Made by a program: the position numbers and the translations under genes. A DNA stretch of 64,000 nt from contig NZ_SRRT01000002.1 in NCBI RefSeq assembly GCF_004784475.1, forward strand, positions 186,001 through 250,000, read 5' to 3'. The notes below the pieces were generated by a model. That model did no database searches and was not told the DNA's origin. It saw nothing but the letters and a program-made list of their open reading frames with translations. Shown one piece after another: positions 45,051-54,248 of the stretch; position 1 is the stretch's first letter, and every line of letters begins with the position of its first letter. This DNA comes from Streptomyces bauhiniae. GTDB lineage: Bacteria; Actinomycetota; Actinomycetes; Streptomycetales; Streptomycetaceae.

Positions 45051-46271
45051 GTGAGACGACTTCGGGCATGTCTGGGCGCGGCGGCCGCCGTCACGCTGGC
45101 GGCGGCTGGCACCACGGCACTGGTCGCGGGCAGCGCGTCCGGCGCCACGAACGCGCTCGACAACCGCTGGTACGCGGCGGCCCCGTATCTGATGCCGACG
45201 GACAACGACCCGCCGGACGCGGCCGCCATCATGGACGCGACCGGCCTCAAGGCGTTCCAGCTCGCGTTCGTGCTGGCGCCCAACGGCGGTGGCTGCTCGC
45301 CGACTTGGGGCGGCACCTCGCCGGTCTCCTCGGACACCGCCGTGCAGTCCGTGATCAACACCATTCGCTCCAAGGGCGGTGACGTCTCCATCTCGATCGG
45401 CGGGTACGGCGGCACCAAGCTGGGCCAGACCTGCGCCGACCCGGCGGCCACGGCGGCGGCCTACCAGCAGGTCATCACCAAGTACGGCCTGCACGCCATC
45501 GACTTCGACCTGGAGGAGCCGGAGTACGAGAACACGGCGGCCATCCACAACGAGATCGGCGCGGCCAAGATCCTCCAGCAGAACAACCCCGGCCTGTACG
45601 TCTCGGTCACCACGGCCGGCACGGCGGACGGCACCGGCTGGTTCGGCAAGCAGATGCTGCTGGAGGCGAAGTCCCAGGGCTTCACCCCGAACAACTTCTC
45701 CATCATGCCGTTCGACGGCGGCTTCAACGGCGCGGCGAGCCAGACCAGCGCGCTGGCCGCCTTCAACGGCGTCCTGCGCTCCACCTTCGGCTGGGACGAG
45801 GCCACGGCGTACGCGCACGAGGGCTTCTCCGGGATGAACGGCCGCAGCGACACCGGGGAGTACTTCTCCCAGGCCGACTTCCAGACGGTGCTGGACTTCG
45901 CCACCGGCCACCACATGGACCGCTTCACCTTCTGGTCTTTGAACAGAGACCGCCAGTGCACCCCGGCCGACAACGGCGGGCGCACGTCCGGCACTTGCTC
46001 CAGCGTGGCCCAGAACGCCTGGGACTTCGCCAAGTTCTCGGTGAAGTTCGCCGGTGCCACCCCGCCCAACTCGACGCCCACGCCCACCCCGACCCCGACG
46101 CCCCCGAATCCCGGCAACTCCTGCAAGGCCGCCTGGAGTTCCTCGGCCGTGTACGTCGCCGGGGACGAGGCGTCCTACAACCACCACAACTGGAAGGCCA
46201 AGTGGTGGACCCAGAACGAGACCCCGAACGGCTCCGACTGGGGCCCGTGGCAGGACGAGGGCGCCTGCTGA
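45051..46271 (+). CDS. Secreted GH18 chitinase with C-terminal CBM5/12
   Basis: The 406-aa enzyme starts at GTG 45051 behind GGAGG. A signal peptide occupies about residues 1-33, then a GH18 barrel (about 40-335) contains the catalytic D151-x-D153-x-E155 in HAIDFDLEEP and FTFWSLNRD near its end. A Thr/Pro linker (PTPTPTPTPP) joins it to a chitin-binding CBM5/12 domain: SCKAAWSSSAVYVAGDEASY and a WWTQNETPNG segment with exposed tryptophans. The GH18 barrel is N-terminal, unlike GH18s with leading CBM2/FnIII modules. It should cleave chitin extracellularly. Two DasR-type operators precede it. Confidence 0.93.
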   Translation: MRRLRACLGAAAAVTLAAAGTTALVAGSASGATNALDNRWYAAAPYLMPTDNDPPDAAAIMDATGLKAFQLAFVLAPNGGGCSPTWGGTSPVSSDTAVQSVINTIRSKGGDVSISIGGYGGTKLGQTCADPAATAAAYQQVITKYGLHAIDFDLEEPEYENTAAIHNEIGAAKILQQNNPGLYVSVTTAGTADGTGWFGKQMLLEAKSQGFTPNNFSIMPFDGGFNGAASQTSALAAFNGVLRSTFGWDEATAYAHEGFSGMNGRSDTGEYFSQADFQTVLDFATGHHMDRFTFWSLNRDRQCTPADNGGRTSGTCSSVAQNAWDFAKFSVKFAGATPPNSTPTPTPTPTPPNPGNSCKAAWSSSAVYVAGDEASYNHHNWKAKWWTQNETPNGSDWGPWQDEGAC

Positions 46272-46283
46272 TCGCGTGACCCC

Positions 46284-46312
46284 TTGACGGGCCTGGACCG
46301 GACCTTTAGCTT
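46284..46312 (+). promoter_or_regulatory. Promoter of the alginate-lyase gene
   Basis: TTGACG (46284-46289) and TAGCTT (46307-46312) are exactly 17 bp apart, a near-consensus vegetative promoter. Transcription would start near 46320, just before the operator at 46334-46366. Confidence 0.7.
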
Positions 46313-46333
46313 CACGGGTCATCGACGTCCAAG

Positions 46334-46366
46334 GATGCGTTCGGTGTTCAGCATGCTGAACGCATC
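46334..46366. promoter_or_regulatory. Nested palindromic operator before the alginate-lyase gene
   Basis: A perfect 14-bp palindrome, TTCAGCATGCTGAA (46347-46360), is nested in wider arms GATGCGTTC (46334-46342) and GAACGCATC (46358-46366). It starts about 15 bp after the predicted transcription start, so a bound repressor (LacI- or GntR-like in appearance) would block elongation or initiation. No regulator gene is adjacent. Confidence 0.6.
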
Positions 46367-46391
46367 CGGCCCGGCGGGAGGACCCCCCCAC

Positions 46392-47162
46392 ATGATCCGT
46401 TCCCGGCTTCTCACGGCTGCGGCCGCGAGCCTCGCCCTCACTCTCGGCGCCTTCGGCGGCACCGCGCACGCGGCCGACCCGCACGTGGCGCCCGGCGGCA
46501 ACTTCGACCTCTCGGTCTGGCAGCTCCAGGAGCCGGTCGGCTCCCCCGGCTCCCCCACCACGATCTCCTCGTCCCGGCTGCGCGGTGCGAACGGCTACCA
46601 GGACGCGTACTTCTACACCGACACCCGCGACGGCGCGATGACCTTCTGGGCGCCCGAGAAGGGCGTCACCACGCCGAACTCGAACTACGCCCGCTCCGAG
46701 CTGCGCGAGATGAACCGCGACGGCGGCGCCGCCGACTGGGCGCTCAGTGGCACGCACCGGATGAACGCGACCCTCCGGGTGGTGTCGGTGACCAAGAACG
46801 TCTGCGTCGGACAGATCCACCTCGGCTCCGGCGGCTCCTCCACCAAGCCGCTGCTGGAGCTCTACTACCACGCGGACGGCGACATCGTCCTGGGCACCGA
46901 GAACTCCCCCTCGGGCGGCCAGACCCCGCACACGGTGGGCCATGTGTCCCTCGGCAAGACCTGGACCTACAGCATCGCCGTGACCGGCGGGAACACCATC
47001 GAGCTGACCGTCAACGGCAGCACCACGCGCTACCCGATCCCCGCGTCCTTCAACCCGTACAAGCAGTACTTCAAGGCCGGGTCCTACAACCAGTCCTCCT
47101 CGGACTCGACCACCAACGGCGCCCGCGTCGCGTTCTACGGGCTGACCGTCCAGCACGGGTGA
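46392..47162 (+). CDS. Secreted polysaccharide lyase family 7 (alginate lyase)
   Basis: The 256-aa protein begins MIRSRLLTAAAASLALT, with a signal peptide cleaved near GTAHA (residue 24), and GGGAGG upstream. The jelly-roll PL7 signatures are present: NYARSELREM (Arg), the Gln-x-His pair in VCVGQIHLGS, and YFKAGSYNQ (Tyr/Lys) on the C-terminal strand. It cleaves alginate or another uronic-acid polymer by beta-elimination outside the cell. The poly-M or poly-G preference cannot be told. The QIH (not QVH) form is often associated with poly-G acting members. Its promoter and a nested palindrome are readable. Confidence 0.9.
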   Translation: MIRSRLLTAAAASLALTLGAFGGTAHAADPHVAPGGNFDLSVWQLQEPVGSPGSPTTISSSRLRGANGYQDAYFYTDTRDGAMTFWAPEKGVTTPNSNYARSELREMNRDGGAADWALSGTHRMNATLRVVSVTKNVCVGQIHLGSGGSSTKPLLELYYHADGDIVLGTENSPSGGQTPHTVGHVSLGKTWTYSIAVTGGNTIELTVNGSTTRYPIPASFNPYKQYFKAGSYNQSSSDSTTNGARVAFYGLTVQHG

Positions 47163-47253
47163 CCCACGCTCCCACCTGCGCGAGTGGTGCATTCGGGCGA
47201 ACGGTCGTAGCGTCGGCTAACGGTCGGACACAGCACGACAGGTGGGAGCGACC

Positions 47254-47703
47254 ATGCGCGGATCACTGGTGGGAACGACGGTCACCCTGGCTGCGGGAGC
47301 CCTGCTCACCGCGGCGATGACGACGGCGTCGGCCAGCCCGCCGACGGCCCCCGTGCCACACCGGACCGCGCCCGTGCTCGTCGACTGCCAGTTCCAGAAG
47401 AACGTGCGCCCGGCGGACTTCATCCTGGCCTGCGGTGACGGCAACAGCCGGCTCACCGGGCTCAACTGGGTGAAGTGGGACTCGCAGTCGGCCGTGGCCG
47501 AGGGTGTGAACGTGGTCAACGACTGCGAGCCGTACTGCGCCAAGGGCGTCTTCCGCTCCTACCACGTGACCGTGCGCCTCGACCGCCCGGACACCTGGAA
47601 GAAGAACCCGGACGTCAAGCGCTGGACCCGGATGAGCGTGACGTACGACGACGCGCGCCCGAAGGGCTTCACGCAGACCATGGACTACCCGCTCTGGGGC
47701 TGA
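47254..47703 (+). CDS. Small secreted protein of unknown function
   Basis: This 149-aa product starts at ATG 47254, with GGGAGC seven bases upstream. It has a signal peptide (MRGSLVGTTVTLAAGALLTAAM..., to about residue 29) and a compact domain with four cysteines (VDCQF, ILACGDG, NDCEPYC), likely forming two disulphides. Short strands include SYHVTVRLDRP and RMSVTYDDARP. No family name can be supported. It follows the lyase by 91 bp and is insulated from pyruvate carboxylase by a 15-bp-arm hairpin, so it may share the hydrolase neighbourhood's extracellular role. Confidence 0.6.
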   Translation: MRGSLVGTTVTLAAGALLTAAMTTASASPPTAPVPHRTAPVLVDCQFQKNVRPADFILACGDGNSRLTGLNWVKWDSQSAVAEGVNVVNDCEPYCAKGVFRSYHVTVRLDRPDTWKKNPDVKRWTRMSVTYDDARPKGFTQTMDYPLWG

Positions 47704-47718
47704 TCCCGCCCGTACGCC

Positions 47719-47756
47719 GTCCGCTCCGGCCCCGCACCTGAGGGGCCGGAGCGGAC
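47719..47756. terminator. Bidirectional terminator before pyruvate carboxylase
   Basis: GTCCGCTCCGGCCCC (47719-47733) and GGGGCCGGAGCGGAC (47742-47756) make a perfect 15-bp stem with an eight-base loop between two convergent genes. Confidence 0.85.
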
Positions 47757-47765
47757 GCGGGCGGC

Positions 47766-50700
47766 TCAGGCCAGCTCGACCAGCAGGTCTCCGCCCTCCA
47801 CCTGCTGGATGCGGTTGATCGCCAGCCGGGACACCCGGCCCGCCTTCGGCGCGGTGATCGTCGCCTCCATCTTCATCGCCTCGATGGTGGCCACGGTCTC
47901 CCCGGCCGCCACCTCGGCGCCCTCCTCCACCGCGAGCGTCACCACCCCGGCGAACGGCGCCGCGACATGACCGGGGTTCGAGCGGTCGGCCTTCTCCGTC
48001 ACCGGTACGTCGGTGGCGGCCGAGCGGTCGCGGACCTGGATGGGCCGGAGCTGGCCGTTGAGGGTCGACATCACCGTGCGCATACCGCGCTCGTCCGCCT
48101 CGCCGACCGCCTGCAGCTCGATCAGCAGCCGCACACCGGGCTCCAGGTCGACGGCGTACTCCTTGGCCGGGCGCAGGCCGTAGAAGAACGACTTGCTGTC
48201 CAGGACGCTGGTGTCGCCGTACGCCTGCCGGTGGGTGTCGAACTCGCCGGCCGGGCCGGGGAACAGCAGCCGGTTCAGGGTGGGCCTCGGGTCCTTCTCC
48301 AGCCCCTCACGGTCCTCGGCGGACAGCTCCCGCACCGGCTTGGCCTCGGCGCGGCCGCGCAGCGCCTTGGTGCGGAACGGCTCCGGCCAGCCGCCGGGCG
48401 GGGTGCCCAGCTCGCCGCGGAGGAAGCCGATCACCGAGTCCGGGATGTCGAAGCGGTCCGGGTCGGCCTCGAAGTCGTCCGGCGAGACGCCCGCGCCGAC
48501 CAGGTGCAGGGCGAGGTCACCGACCACCTTGGAGGACGGGGTGACCTTGACCAGCCGGCCGAGGATACGGTCGGCGGCCGCGTACATCGCCTCGATCTCC
48601 TCGAAGCGGTCGCCGAGGCCGAGCGCGACGGCCTGGGTGCGCAGGTTGGAGAGCTGGCCGCCGGGGATCTCGTGGTGGTAGACCCGGCCGGTCGGGGAGG
48701 CGAGGCCCGCCTCGAAGGGGGCGTAGACCTTGCGCACGCCCTCCCAGTACGGCTCCAGTTCCTCCACCGCGTGCAGGCTGAGGCCGGTGGGGCGCTCGGA
48801 GTGGTCGGTGGCGGCGACCAGGGCGGAGAGCGAGGGCTGGGAGGTCGTCCCGGCCATGGAGGCGACCGCGCCGTCCACCGCGTCCACGCCGGCCTGGATC
48901 GCGGCGAGATAGGTGGCGAGCTGGCCGCCCGCGGTGTCGTGGGTGTGCAGGTGCACCGGCAGCCCGAACTCGCCGCGCAGCGCGGTGACCAGCTTCGCGG
49001 CGGCGGGCGCGCGCAGCAGGCCGGCCATGTCCTTGACGGCGATGACATGGGCGCCGGCCTCGACGATCCGCTCGGCCAGCCTCAGGTAGTAGTCGAGCGT
49101 GTAGAGCCGCTCGGCGGGGTCGCTGAGGTCGGCGGTGTAGCAGAGGGCGACCTCGGCGACGGCGGTGCCGGTCTCGCGCACGGCGTCGATGGCGGGCCGC
49201 ATCTGGTCGACGTCGTTGAGCGCGTCGAAGATGCGGAAGATGTCGACGCCGGTGGCGGCGGCCTCCCGTACGAAGGCGTCGGTGACCTCGGTGGGGTACG
49301 GGGTGTAGCCGACGGTGTTGCGGCCGCGCAGCAGCATCTGGAGGCAGATGTTGGGCACCGCCTCGCGCAGCGCGGCCAGCCGCTCCCAGGGGTCCTCGGC
49401 GAGGAAGCGCAGCGCCACGTCGTAGGTGGCGCCGCCCCAGCACTCCAGGGAGAGCAGTTCGGGCAGGGTGCGGGCGACGACGGGGGCGACCGCGAGCAGG
49501 TCCTTGGTGCGCACACGGGTGGCCAGGAGGGACTGGTGGGCGTCGCGGAAGGTGGTGTCGGTGACGCCGAGCGCCGGGGACTCACGCAGCTCGCGGGCGA
49601 AGCCCTCGGGCCCGAGGTGGACGAGGCGCTGCCGGGAGCCCGCCGGGGGCTCGCCCGTGGGAAGGGCGGGCAACTTGGTGACGGGATCGAGGAGTTCGGG
49701 GCGTTCGCCGTGCGGCTTGTTGACGGTGACGTCGGCCAGGTAGGTCAGCAGCTTGGTGCCCCGGTCGGCCGAGTGACGGGACGTCAGCAGATGCGGGCGC
49801 TCCTCGATGAACGAGGTGGTGACGCGTCCGGCGCGGAAGTCGGGGTCGTCCAGCACGGCTTGCAGGAACGGGATGTTGGTGGACACACCCCGGATGCGGA
49901 ACTCGGCGACCGCGCGCCGGGCGCGGCCGACGGCGGCCTGGAAGTCCCGTCCCCGGCAGGTGAGTTTGACCAGCATGGAGTCGAAGTGGGCGCTGATCTC
50001 GGTGCCGGCGTGGGTGGTTCCGCCGTCGAGCCGGATGCCGGAGCCGCCGGGTGAGCGGTACGCGCTGATCAGGCCGGTGTCCGGGCGGAAGCCGTTGGCG
50101 GGGTCCTCGGTGGTGATCCGGCACTGGAGGGCGGCGCCGCGCAGGGTGATCCGGTCCTGGGAGAGGCCGAGGTCGGCGAGGGTCTCCCCGGCGGCGATGC
50201 GCATCTGGGACTGGACGAGGTCGACGTCGGTGACCTCCTCGGTGACCGTGTGCTCGACCTGGATGCGGGGGTTCATCTCGATGAAGACGTGGTTGCCGTC
50301 CCGGTCGAGGAGGAACTCCACGGTGCCCGCGTTGCGGTAGCCGATCTCGCGGGCGAAGCGCACGGCGTCGGCGCAGATCCGGTCCCGCAGTTCGGGGTCG
50401 AGGTTGGGGGCGGGCGCCAGCTCGATGACCTTCTGGTGGCGGCGCTGGAGCGAGCAGTCGCGCTCGTAGAGGTGGATCACATTGCCCTCGCCGTCGGCGA
50501 GGATCTGCACCTCGATGTGGCGGGGGTCCACGACGGCCTTCTCCAGGAAGACGGTCGGGTCGCCGAAGGCGGACGCGGCCTCGCGGGAGGCGGCCTCGAT
50601 GGACTCGCGGAGCTGGGCGGGCTCCTCGACCCGGCGCATGCCCCGGCCGCCACCGCCGGCGACCGCCTTCACGAAGACGGGGAAGCCGATCTCGTCGGCG

Positions 50701-51140
50701 GCGCGCACCAGTTCGTCCACGTCGTTGGAGGGTGCGGAGGAGCCGAGCACGGGCACCCCGGCCGCGCGGGCGGCGGCGACCGCGCTGGCCTTGTTGCCGG
50801 TGAGTTCGAGGGTGTCGGCGCTGGGGCCGACGAAGGTGATCCCGGCCTCCTCGCAGGCGCGGGCCAGGTCGGGGTTCTCCGAGAGGAAGCCGTAGCCGGG
50901 GTACACGGCATCGGCACCGGCGCGGCGGGCGGCGGTCACGATCTCGTCGACGGAGAGATAGGCGCGGACGGGGTGACCGGGCTCGCCGATCTCGTACGCC
51001 TCGTCGGCCTTGAGCCGGTGCAGCGAGTTGCGGTCCTCGTGGGGGAAGACGGCCACCGTGCGCGCGCCGAGTTCGTAGCCCGCCCGGAACGCGCGGATGG
51101 CGATCTCTCCGCGGTTGGCTACCAGCACCTTGCGGAACAT
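47766..51140 (-). CDS. pyc: Pyruvate carboxylase, single polypeptide
   Basis: This 1124-aa biotin enzyme carboxylates pyruvate to oxaloacetate (anaplerosis). Domain order is biotin carboxylase (MFRKVLVANRGEIAIRAF, VAGGGGRGMR, EMNPRIQVEHTVTE; about 1-450), carboxyltransferase with the metal-binding HLHTHDTAGGQ and DTTFRDAHQSLLATR (about 530-810), the allosteric linker (about 860-990) and the biotinyl domain. The biotinylated Lys is 1090, in ATIEAMKMEA. The 1.1-kb length fits the alpha4 type. GAAGGGA precedes the ATG. A 12-bp palindrome ACACCATGGTGT lies 30-45 bp upstream of the start. The gene is expressed alone. Confidence 0.95.
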   Translation of the reverse strand: MFRKVLVANRGEIAIRAFRAGYELGARTVAVFPHEDRNSLHRLKADEAYEIGEPGHPVRAYLSVDEIVTAARRAGADAVYPGYGFLSENPDLARACEEAGITFVGPSADTLELTGNKASAVAAARAAGVPVLGSSAPSNDVDELVRAADEIGFPVFVKAVAGGGGRGMRRVEEPAQLRESIEAASREAASAFGDPTVFLEKAVVDPRHIEVQILADGEGNVIHLYERDCSLQRRHQKVIELAPAPNLDPELRDRICADAVRFAREIGYRNAGTVEFLLDRDGNHVFIEMNPRIQVEHTVTEEVTDVDLVQSQMRIAAGETLADLGLSQDRITLRGAALQCRITTEDPANGFRPDTGLISAYRSPGGSGIRLDGGTTHAGTEISAHFDSMLVKLTCRGRDFQAAVGRARRAVAEFRIRGVSTNIPFLQAVLDDPDFRAGRVTTSFIEERPHLLTSRHSADRGTKLLTYLADVTVNKPHGERPELLDPVTKLPALPTGEPPAGSRQRLVHLGPEGFARELRESPALGVTDTTFRDAHQSLLATRVRTKDLLAVAPVVARTLPELLSLECWGGATYDVALRFLAEDPWERLAALREAVPNICLQMLLRGRNTVGYTPYPTEVTDAFVREAAATGVDIFRIFDALNDVDQMRPAIDAVRETGTAVAEVALCYTADLSDPAERLYTLDYYLRLAERIVEAGAHVIAVKDMAGLLRAPAAAKLVTALRGEFGLPVHLHTHDTAGGQLATYLAAIQAGVDAVDGAVASMAGTTSQPSLSALVAATDHSERPTGLSLHAVEELEPYWEGVRKVYAPFEAGLASPTGRVYHHEIPGGQLSNLRTQAVALGLGDRFEEIEAMYAAADRILGRLVKVTPSSKVVGDLALHLVGAGVSPDDFEADPDRFDIPDSVIGFLRGELGTPPGGWPEPFRTKALRGRAEAKPVRELSAEDREGLEKDPRPTLNRLLFPGPAGEFDTHRQAYGDTSVLDSKSFFYGLRPAKEYAVDLEPGVRLLIELQAVGEADERGMRTVMSTLNGQLRPIQVRDRSAATDVPVTEKADRSNPGHVAAPFAGVVTLAVEEGAEVAAGETVATIEAMKMEATITAPKAGRVSRLAINRIQQVEGGDLLVELA

Positions 51141-51216
51141 CTGGGATTCCCTTCAGCCTGCCGGCGACGAACACCATGGTGTCAGCCACGTCCTGCCCCC
51201 GTACTCCGCGGAAACA

Positions 51217-52050
51217 CTAGGGGGTGCGTGCTCCGGTCGAAGTGCGAAAACCGTCACATTGACGTGTGCGCGCCGGGTCGGCGAGGAGTACGGCCGGGGC
51301 GCGGGGCTCCGGGACGGGCGGGGGCACCGGTGCGGGCCTGTTCTCGCGGGCGTACGGCAGGCGAAGGCGGCGGCCGCGCAGCAGGGCGAGGACGATCGCG
51401 GCCGACACGGCGACGAGGTGCTCGCGTCCGGCGAGGTTGGGTACGGCGATGGACTCCCACACCATCGATCCGCCTGTCAGGGTGAAAACCACGGGCGCGC
51501 GCCGGACCACGGCCAGATAGGTGAACAGGCCCACGACGGCCGCCGACGGGCCGGTGTCCAGGACGGCTCCGCACTCGGCGGGCAGCCCGAATCCCGACCA
51601 GCCGGGCCCCAGCTCGATCATCAGCCGGGCGGTGAGGGTGCCGGCCAGGGTGGTGACGTAGGCGACGGCCAGGGTGCGGGCGCGGCCGAGGACCAGTTCG
51701 GCGAGGGCGAAGGCCAGGAAAAGCTGGGTGATGCCCGCCCATACCGGCAGGTCGAGCGCGGGGACGTACAGCGAGACGGGGGTGCGCAGCAGGGAGAGCC
51801 AGAGGGGGAGGTCGGCGGTGACGCCGCCGAGGCGCCGGACCCAGGTGGCGCCGGCGGGGTGCTGGGCCAGGTCGTGGAAGAGGATGACGCCGAAGGCGGC
51901 CACGAAGGCGAGGAGCAGCCCGGACAGTCCCCGGTGGGCGAGGCGGCGTACCGGGTCCACCACGATGGCGTGCCATTCGCCGCGCAGGGTGCGGCCGGTG
52001 AACCGGGCCGCGCGCACGAGGGGGCGCGACGCCCCCGGTTCCCCCGCCAC
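51217..52050 (-). CDS. Rhomboid-like integral membrane protein
   Basis: This 277-aa protein starts, in my reading, at GTG 52050 (VAGEPGASRPLVRAARF), which is preceded by GGGGGAG six bases upstream; GTGs at 52074 and 52095 lack such a site. It has about six or seven hydrophobic helices. DTGPSAAVVGLFTYLAV recalls the rhomboid serine helix (GxS), and GREHLVAVSAAIVLAL could supply the histidine, but the canonical G-x-S-G and WR motifs are imperfect. A pseudo-protease is therefore possible. The C-terminal 40 residues are Pro/Arg-rich and cytoplasmic. No substrate or partner is suggested by the neighbours. Confidence 0.65.
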   Translation of the reverse strand: MAGEPGASRPLVRAARFTGRTLRGEWHAIVVDPVRRLAHRGLSGLLLAFVAAFGVILFHDLAQHPAGATWVRRLGGVTADLPLWLSLLRTPVSLYVPALDLPVWAGITQLFLAFALAELVLGRARTLAVAYVTTLAGTLTARLMIELGPGWSGFGLPAECGAVLDTGPSAAVVGLFTYLAVVRRAPVVFTLTGGSMVWESIAVPNLAGREHLVAVSAAIVLALLRGRRLRLPYARENRPAPVPPPVPEPRAPAVLLADPARTRQCDGFRTSTGARTP

Positions 52051-52095
52051 GTGCCGCTCCCCCTTCGCCGTCACCCCGCCGGGGCATGCGGTCAC

Positions 52096-52332
52096 AGTCC
52101 ATCGGGCCGGGAACCGGGAGTCAAGATCTACGGCTTCGGTGGATACGCCGTCGGCGCCCGGTTCACGCCCAACGCCACGATTTGAACGTCCACTTCATGG
52201 AAGGCCGCTGCTTTCTTTCCATTTTGATCATCAACTCTCGTATAGTGACCGCCGGTTCACCCAAGACGCTGTTTCTTGTCGCTTCTCGTCTCCTGACCAC
52301 CCCCCGATTTCCGCGAGGACCAGACCGGACCG
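52096..52332 (+). other. Region upstream of the conservon
   Basis: This gap between the rhomboid-like gene and the conservon has no supported gene. An AT-rich patch contains an extended -10-like TATAGT at 52241-52246, without a clear -35 at 17 bp; TCCATT at 52218 is the only candidate. If real, the conservon mRNA would have a leader of about 80 nt. Confidence 0.35.
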
Positions 52333-53844
52333 ATGACCGCGCCCACGCCTCCCGGCGACCGCCCAGCCCTCCGTACGCCCGCCCTCGCCCTGGCCGCGAC
52401 CGCCGTCCTGTCGGCACTCGCGCTCGGCGCGGCCGTGGCGGTGGCCCCTCACGCGGCACGCAACACGCTGCTGTGGGCCGGGGGTTCGGCGGCGGTCGTG
52501 CTCTGTGTCGCGGTGACCGTGGCCGCGCATGCCCGGAGTTCCGCCCGCCGGGCCCGGCTGCGCCTGGCGAGCGCGCTGGCCGACCTGGAGCGGCTGGAGC
52601 GGCAGCGGACCTCGGCGACCGAGGAGACGCGCCGGGAGCAGCAGCGGCTCATCGACGAACTGGCCGCACAGCGCGCCGAGTTCGCCGCCGAGCAGGCCCG
52701 CCTGGAGAAGGAGGGCGCCCGCGAGGCGGACCGGCTGCGCCGCGAAGTGCTGCGGCTCTCCGGCGAATGGGAGAAGGCCCGGCGCGAGCGGGCGGCGGCC
52801 GTGTCGGCCACCTCCAACACGGCGGGGCGGATGCAGGCGTTGGCCACGGCGACCCTGGCCGACCTGCGGGCGATGGAGGAGCGGCACAGCGACGAGGACG
52901 TGCTCGCCGACCTGCTGCATCTGGACCACCGCACCGCGCAGGCGGGGCGGCTGGCGGACTCCATCGCCGTGCTGACCGGGGCGCGTTCGGGACGGCGCTG
53001 GGCGCGGCCCATCGCGATGGAGTCCATCCTGCGCGGCGCCATGGGCCGGATCGGCGGCTACCGCCGGGTGCGGGTGCACTCGGTCAGCGAGGTCGCCGTC
53101 GCCGGGCACGCGGCGGAGGGCGTGATGCACGCGCTCGCCGAACTCCTGGACAACGCCACGAACTTCTCCCCGCCCACCGCCGAGGTCCATGTCTATGTGG
53201 AGGAGGTCCCGGCCGGGGTCATCGTCTCCGTGGAGGACAGCGGCCTGGTGATGGGCGACGTCCAACTGCGGCGCGCCGAGAAGGCGGTGACCGGTGACGT
53301 GTCCGGGCTGGGCGGTCTGACCGGCACCCGGCTCGGGCTCGCGGTGGTCGGCAGGCTGGCCCGCAAGCACGGGCTGAAGGTGTCGTTCCGGCCCTCGGCG
53401 CGCGGCGGCACCGGTGTGCTGATGCTCGTACCGCAGGAGATCCTCACCAGCCCGGCGCCCGCGGCCCCGGCCGCCCCCGCGCCGGAGCCCGAGCGCCCCG
53501 CCGCGCCCCCCGCCCCGGAGCCCGAGGCCCCCGCGCCGCCCGCCGAGGAGGTGGGCGGTCTGCCCAAGCGCCGTCGGGGCCGGACTCTGGCCGAGGCCGA
53601 GCGGTCCCGGTCGGCCTCGCGGGACGACACCGGGCGACCGGCACCCGGCCCCGACGAGGCCAAGGTCCGCGCGGCCCGCTTCAGCAGCTTCCGCAACGCG
53701 GTACGCCCCGGCACGACCCCCGAGGGCGACGCACCGCACACCCGGCCCGAGGAACCGCGCGCAGGCGGCCCGGCCGACACCCCCGCTGTCTCCCATCCCC
53801 GCAACGAACCGCACACGCACCTGGAAGGCGACACCACTTCATGA
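52333..53844 (+). CDS. cvnA: Conservon sensor-like ATPase/histidine kinase (CvnA)
   Basis: The 503-aa membrane protein starts MTAPTPPGDRPALRTPAL. Two N-terminal helices (about residues 16-35 and 43-64) are followed by a coiled coil (LADLERLERQRTSATEETRREQQR...) and an ATPase domain with N-box ELLDNATNFSPPTAEV (about residue 275) and VEDSGLVMGD. The usual H-box is not evident, and the C-terminal 140 residues are Pro/Ala/Glu-rich and likely disordered. CvnA binds the small proteins CvnB-D at the membrane in the conservon model. Gene order cvnABCD plus P450s is intact and each gene overlaps the next. Confidence 0.9.
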   Translation: MTAPTPPGDRPALRTPALALAATAVLSALALGAAVAVAPHAARNTLLWAGGSAAVVLCVAVTVAAHARSSARRARLRLASALADLERLERQRTSATEETRREQQRLIDELAAQRAEFAAEQARLEKEGAREADRLRREVLRLSGEWEKARRERAAAVSATSNTAGRMQALATATLADLRAMEERHSDEDVLADLLHLDHRTAQAGRLADSIAVLTGARSGRRWARPIAMESILRGAMGRIGGYRRVRVHSVSEVAVAGHAAEGVMHALAELLDNATNFSPPTAEVHVYVEEVPAGVIVSVEDSGLVMGDVQLRRAEKAVTGDVSGLGGLTGTRLGLAVVGRLARKHGLKVSFRPSARGGTGVLMLVPQEILTSPAPAAPAAPAPEPERPAAPPAPEPEAPAPPAEEVGGLPKRRRGRTLAEAERSRSASRDDTGRPAPGPDEAKVRAARFSSFRNAVRPGTTPEGDAPHTRPEEPRAGGPADTPAVSHPRNEPHTHLEGDTTS

Positions 53845-54248
53845 CCGGCCCGACCACCGCGGACGACACGCTCACCTGGCTCCTCGAGGGCCTGCTGGAG
53901 AAGACTCCGGGCGCCCGGCACGCGCTCGTCCTCTCCCGCGACGGCCTCAAGCTGTGCCGTACCCCGGAGTTGTCCGTCGACCAGGCGGACCAGCTCGCCG
54001 CCATCGCCGCCGGCATCCAGTCGCTGTCGCACGGGGCGTCCGTGGAGTTCGGCGACGGCAGCGGCGGCGTCCGCTCGGCGATGGCCGAGTTCTACGGCGG
54101 GGTGCTGTTCATCGTCGAGGCCGGCGAGGGCGCCCACCTGGCCGTGGTGACCAGCGAGGACGCCGATCCGGGCGTGGTCGGCCACACGATGAGCGAACTG
54201 GTGGAGCAGCTCGGCGAACACCTGACCGCGCCGCCCCGCTCCTCATGA
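53841..54248 (+). CDS. cvnB: Roadblock/LC7-domain protein (CvnB)
   Basis: This 135-aa protein overlaps the end of cvnA (ATGA, 53841-53844). The roadblock/LC7 fold is read from TWLLEGLLEKTPGARHALVLSRDGLKLC, LSVDQADQLAAIAAGIQSL and the late VTSEDADPGVVGHTMSELVEQL. Such proteins act as scaffolds or regulators for Ras-like GTPases and are present in every conservon. It is expected to bridge the CvnA ATPase and CvnD GTPase. The length is normal. The stop overlaps the cvnC start. Confidence 0.92.
   Translation: MTGPTTADDTLTWLLEGLLEKTPGARHALVLSRDGLKLCRTPELSVDQADQLAAIAAGIQSLSHGASVEFGDGSGGVRSAMAEFYGGVLFIVEAGEGAHLAVVTSEDADPGVVGHTMSELVEQLGEHLTAPPRSS

Noticed and set aside
51171..51182. ACACCATGGTGT palindrome before pyruvate carboxylase as an operator
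   Set aside because: It is perfect but only 12 bp, unrepeated and unsupported by any neighbouring regulator; short palindromes of this size occur by chance.
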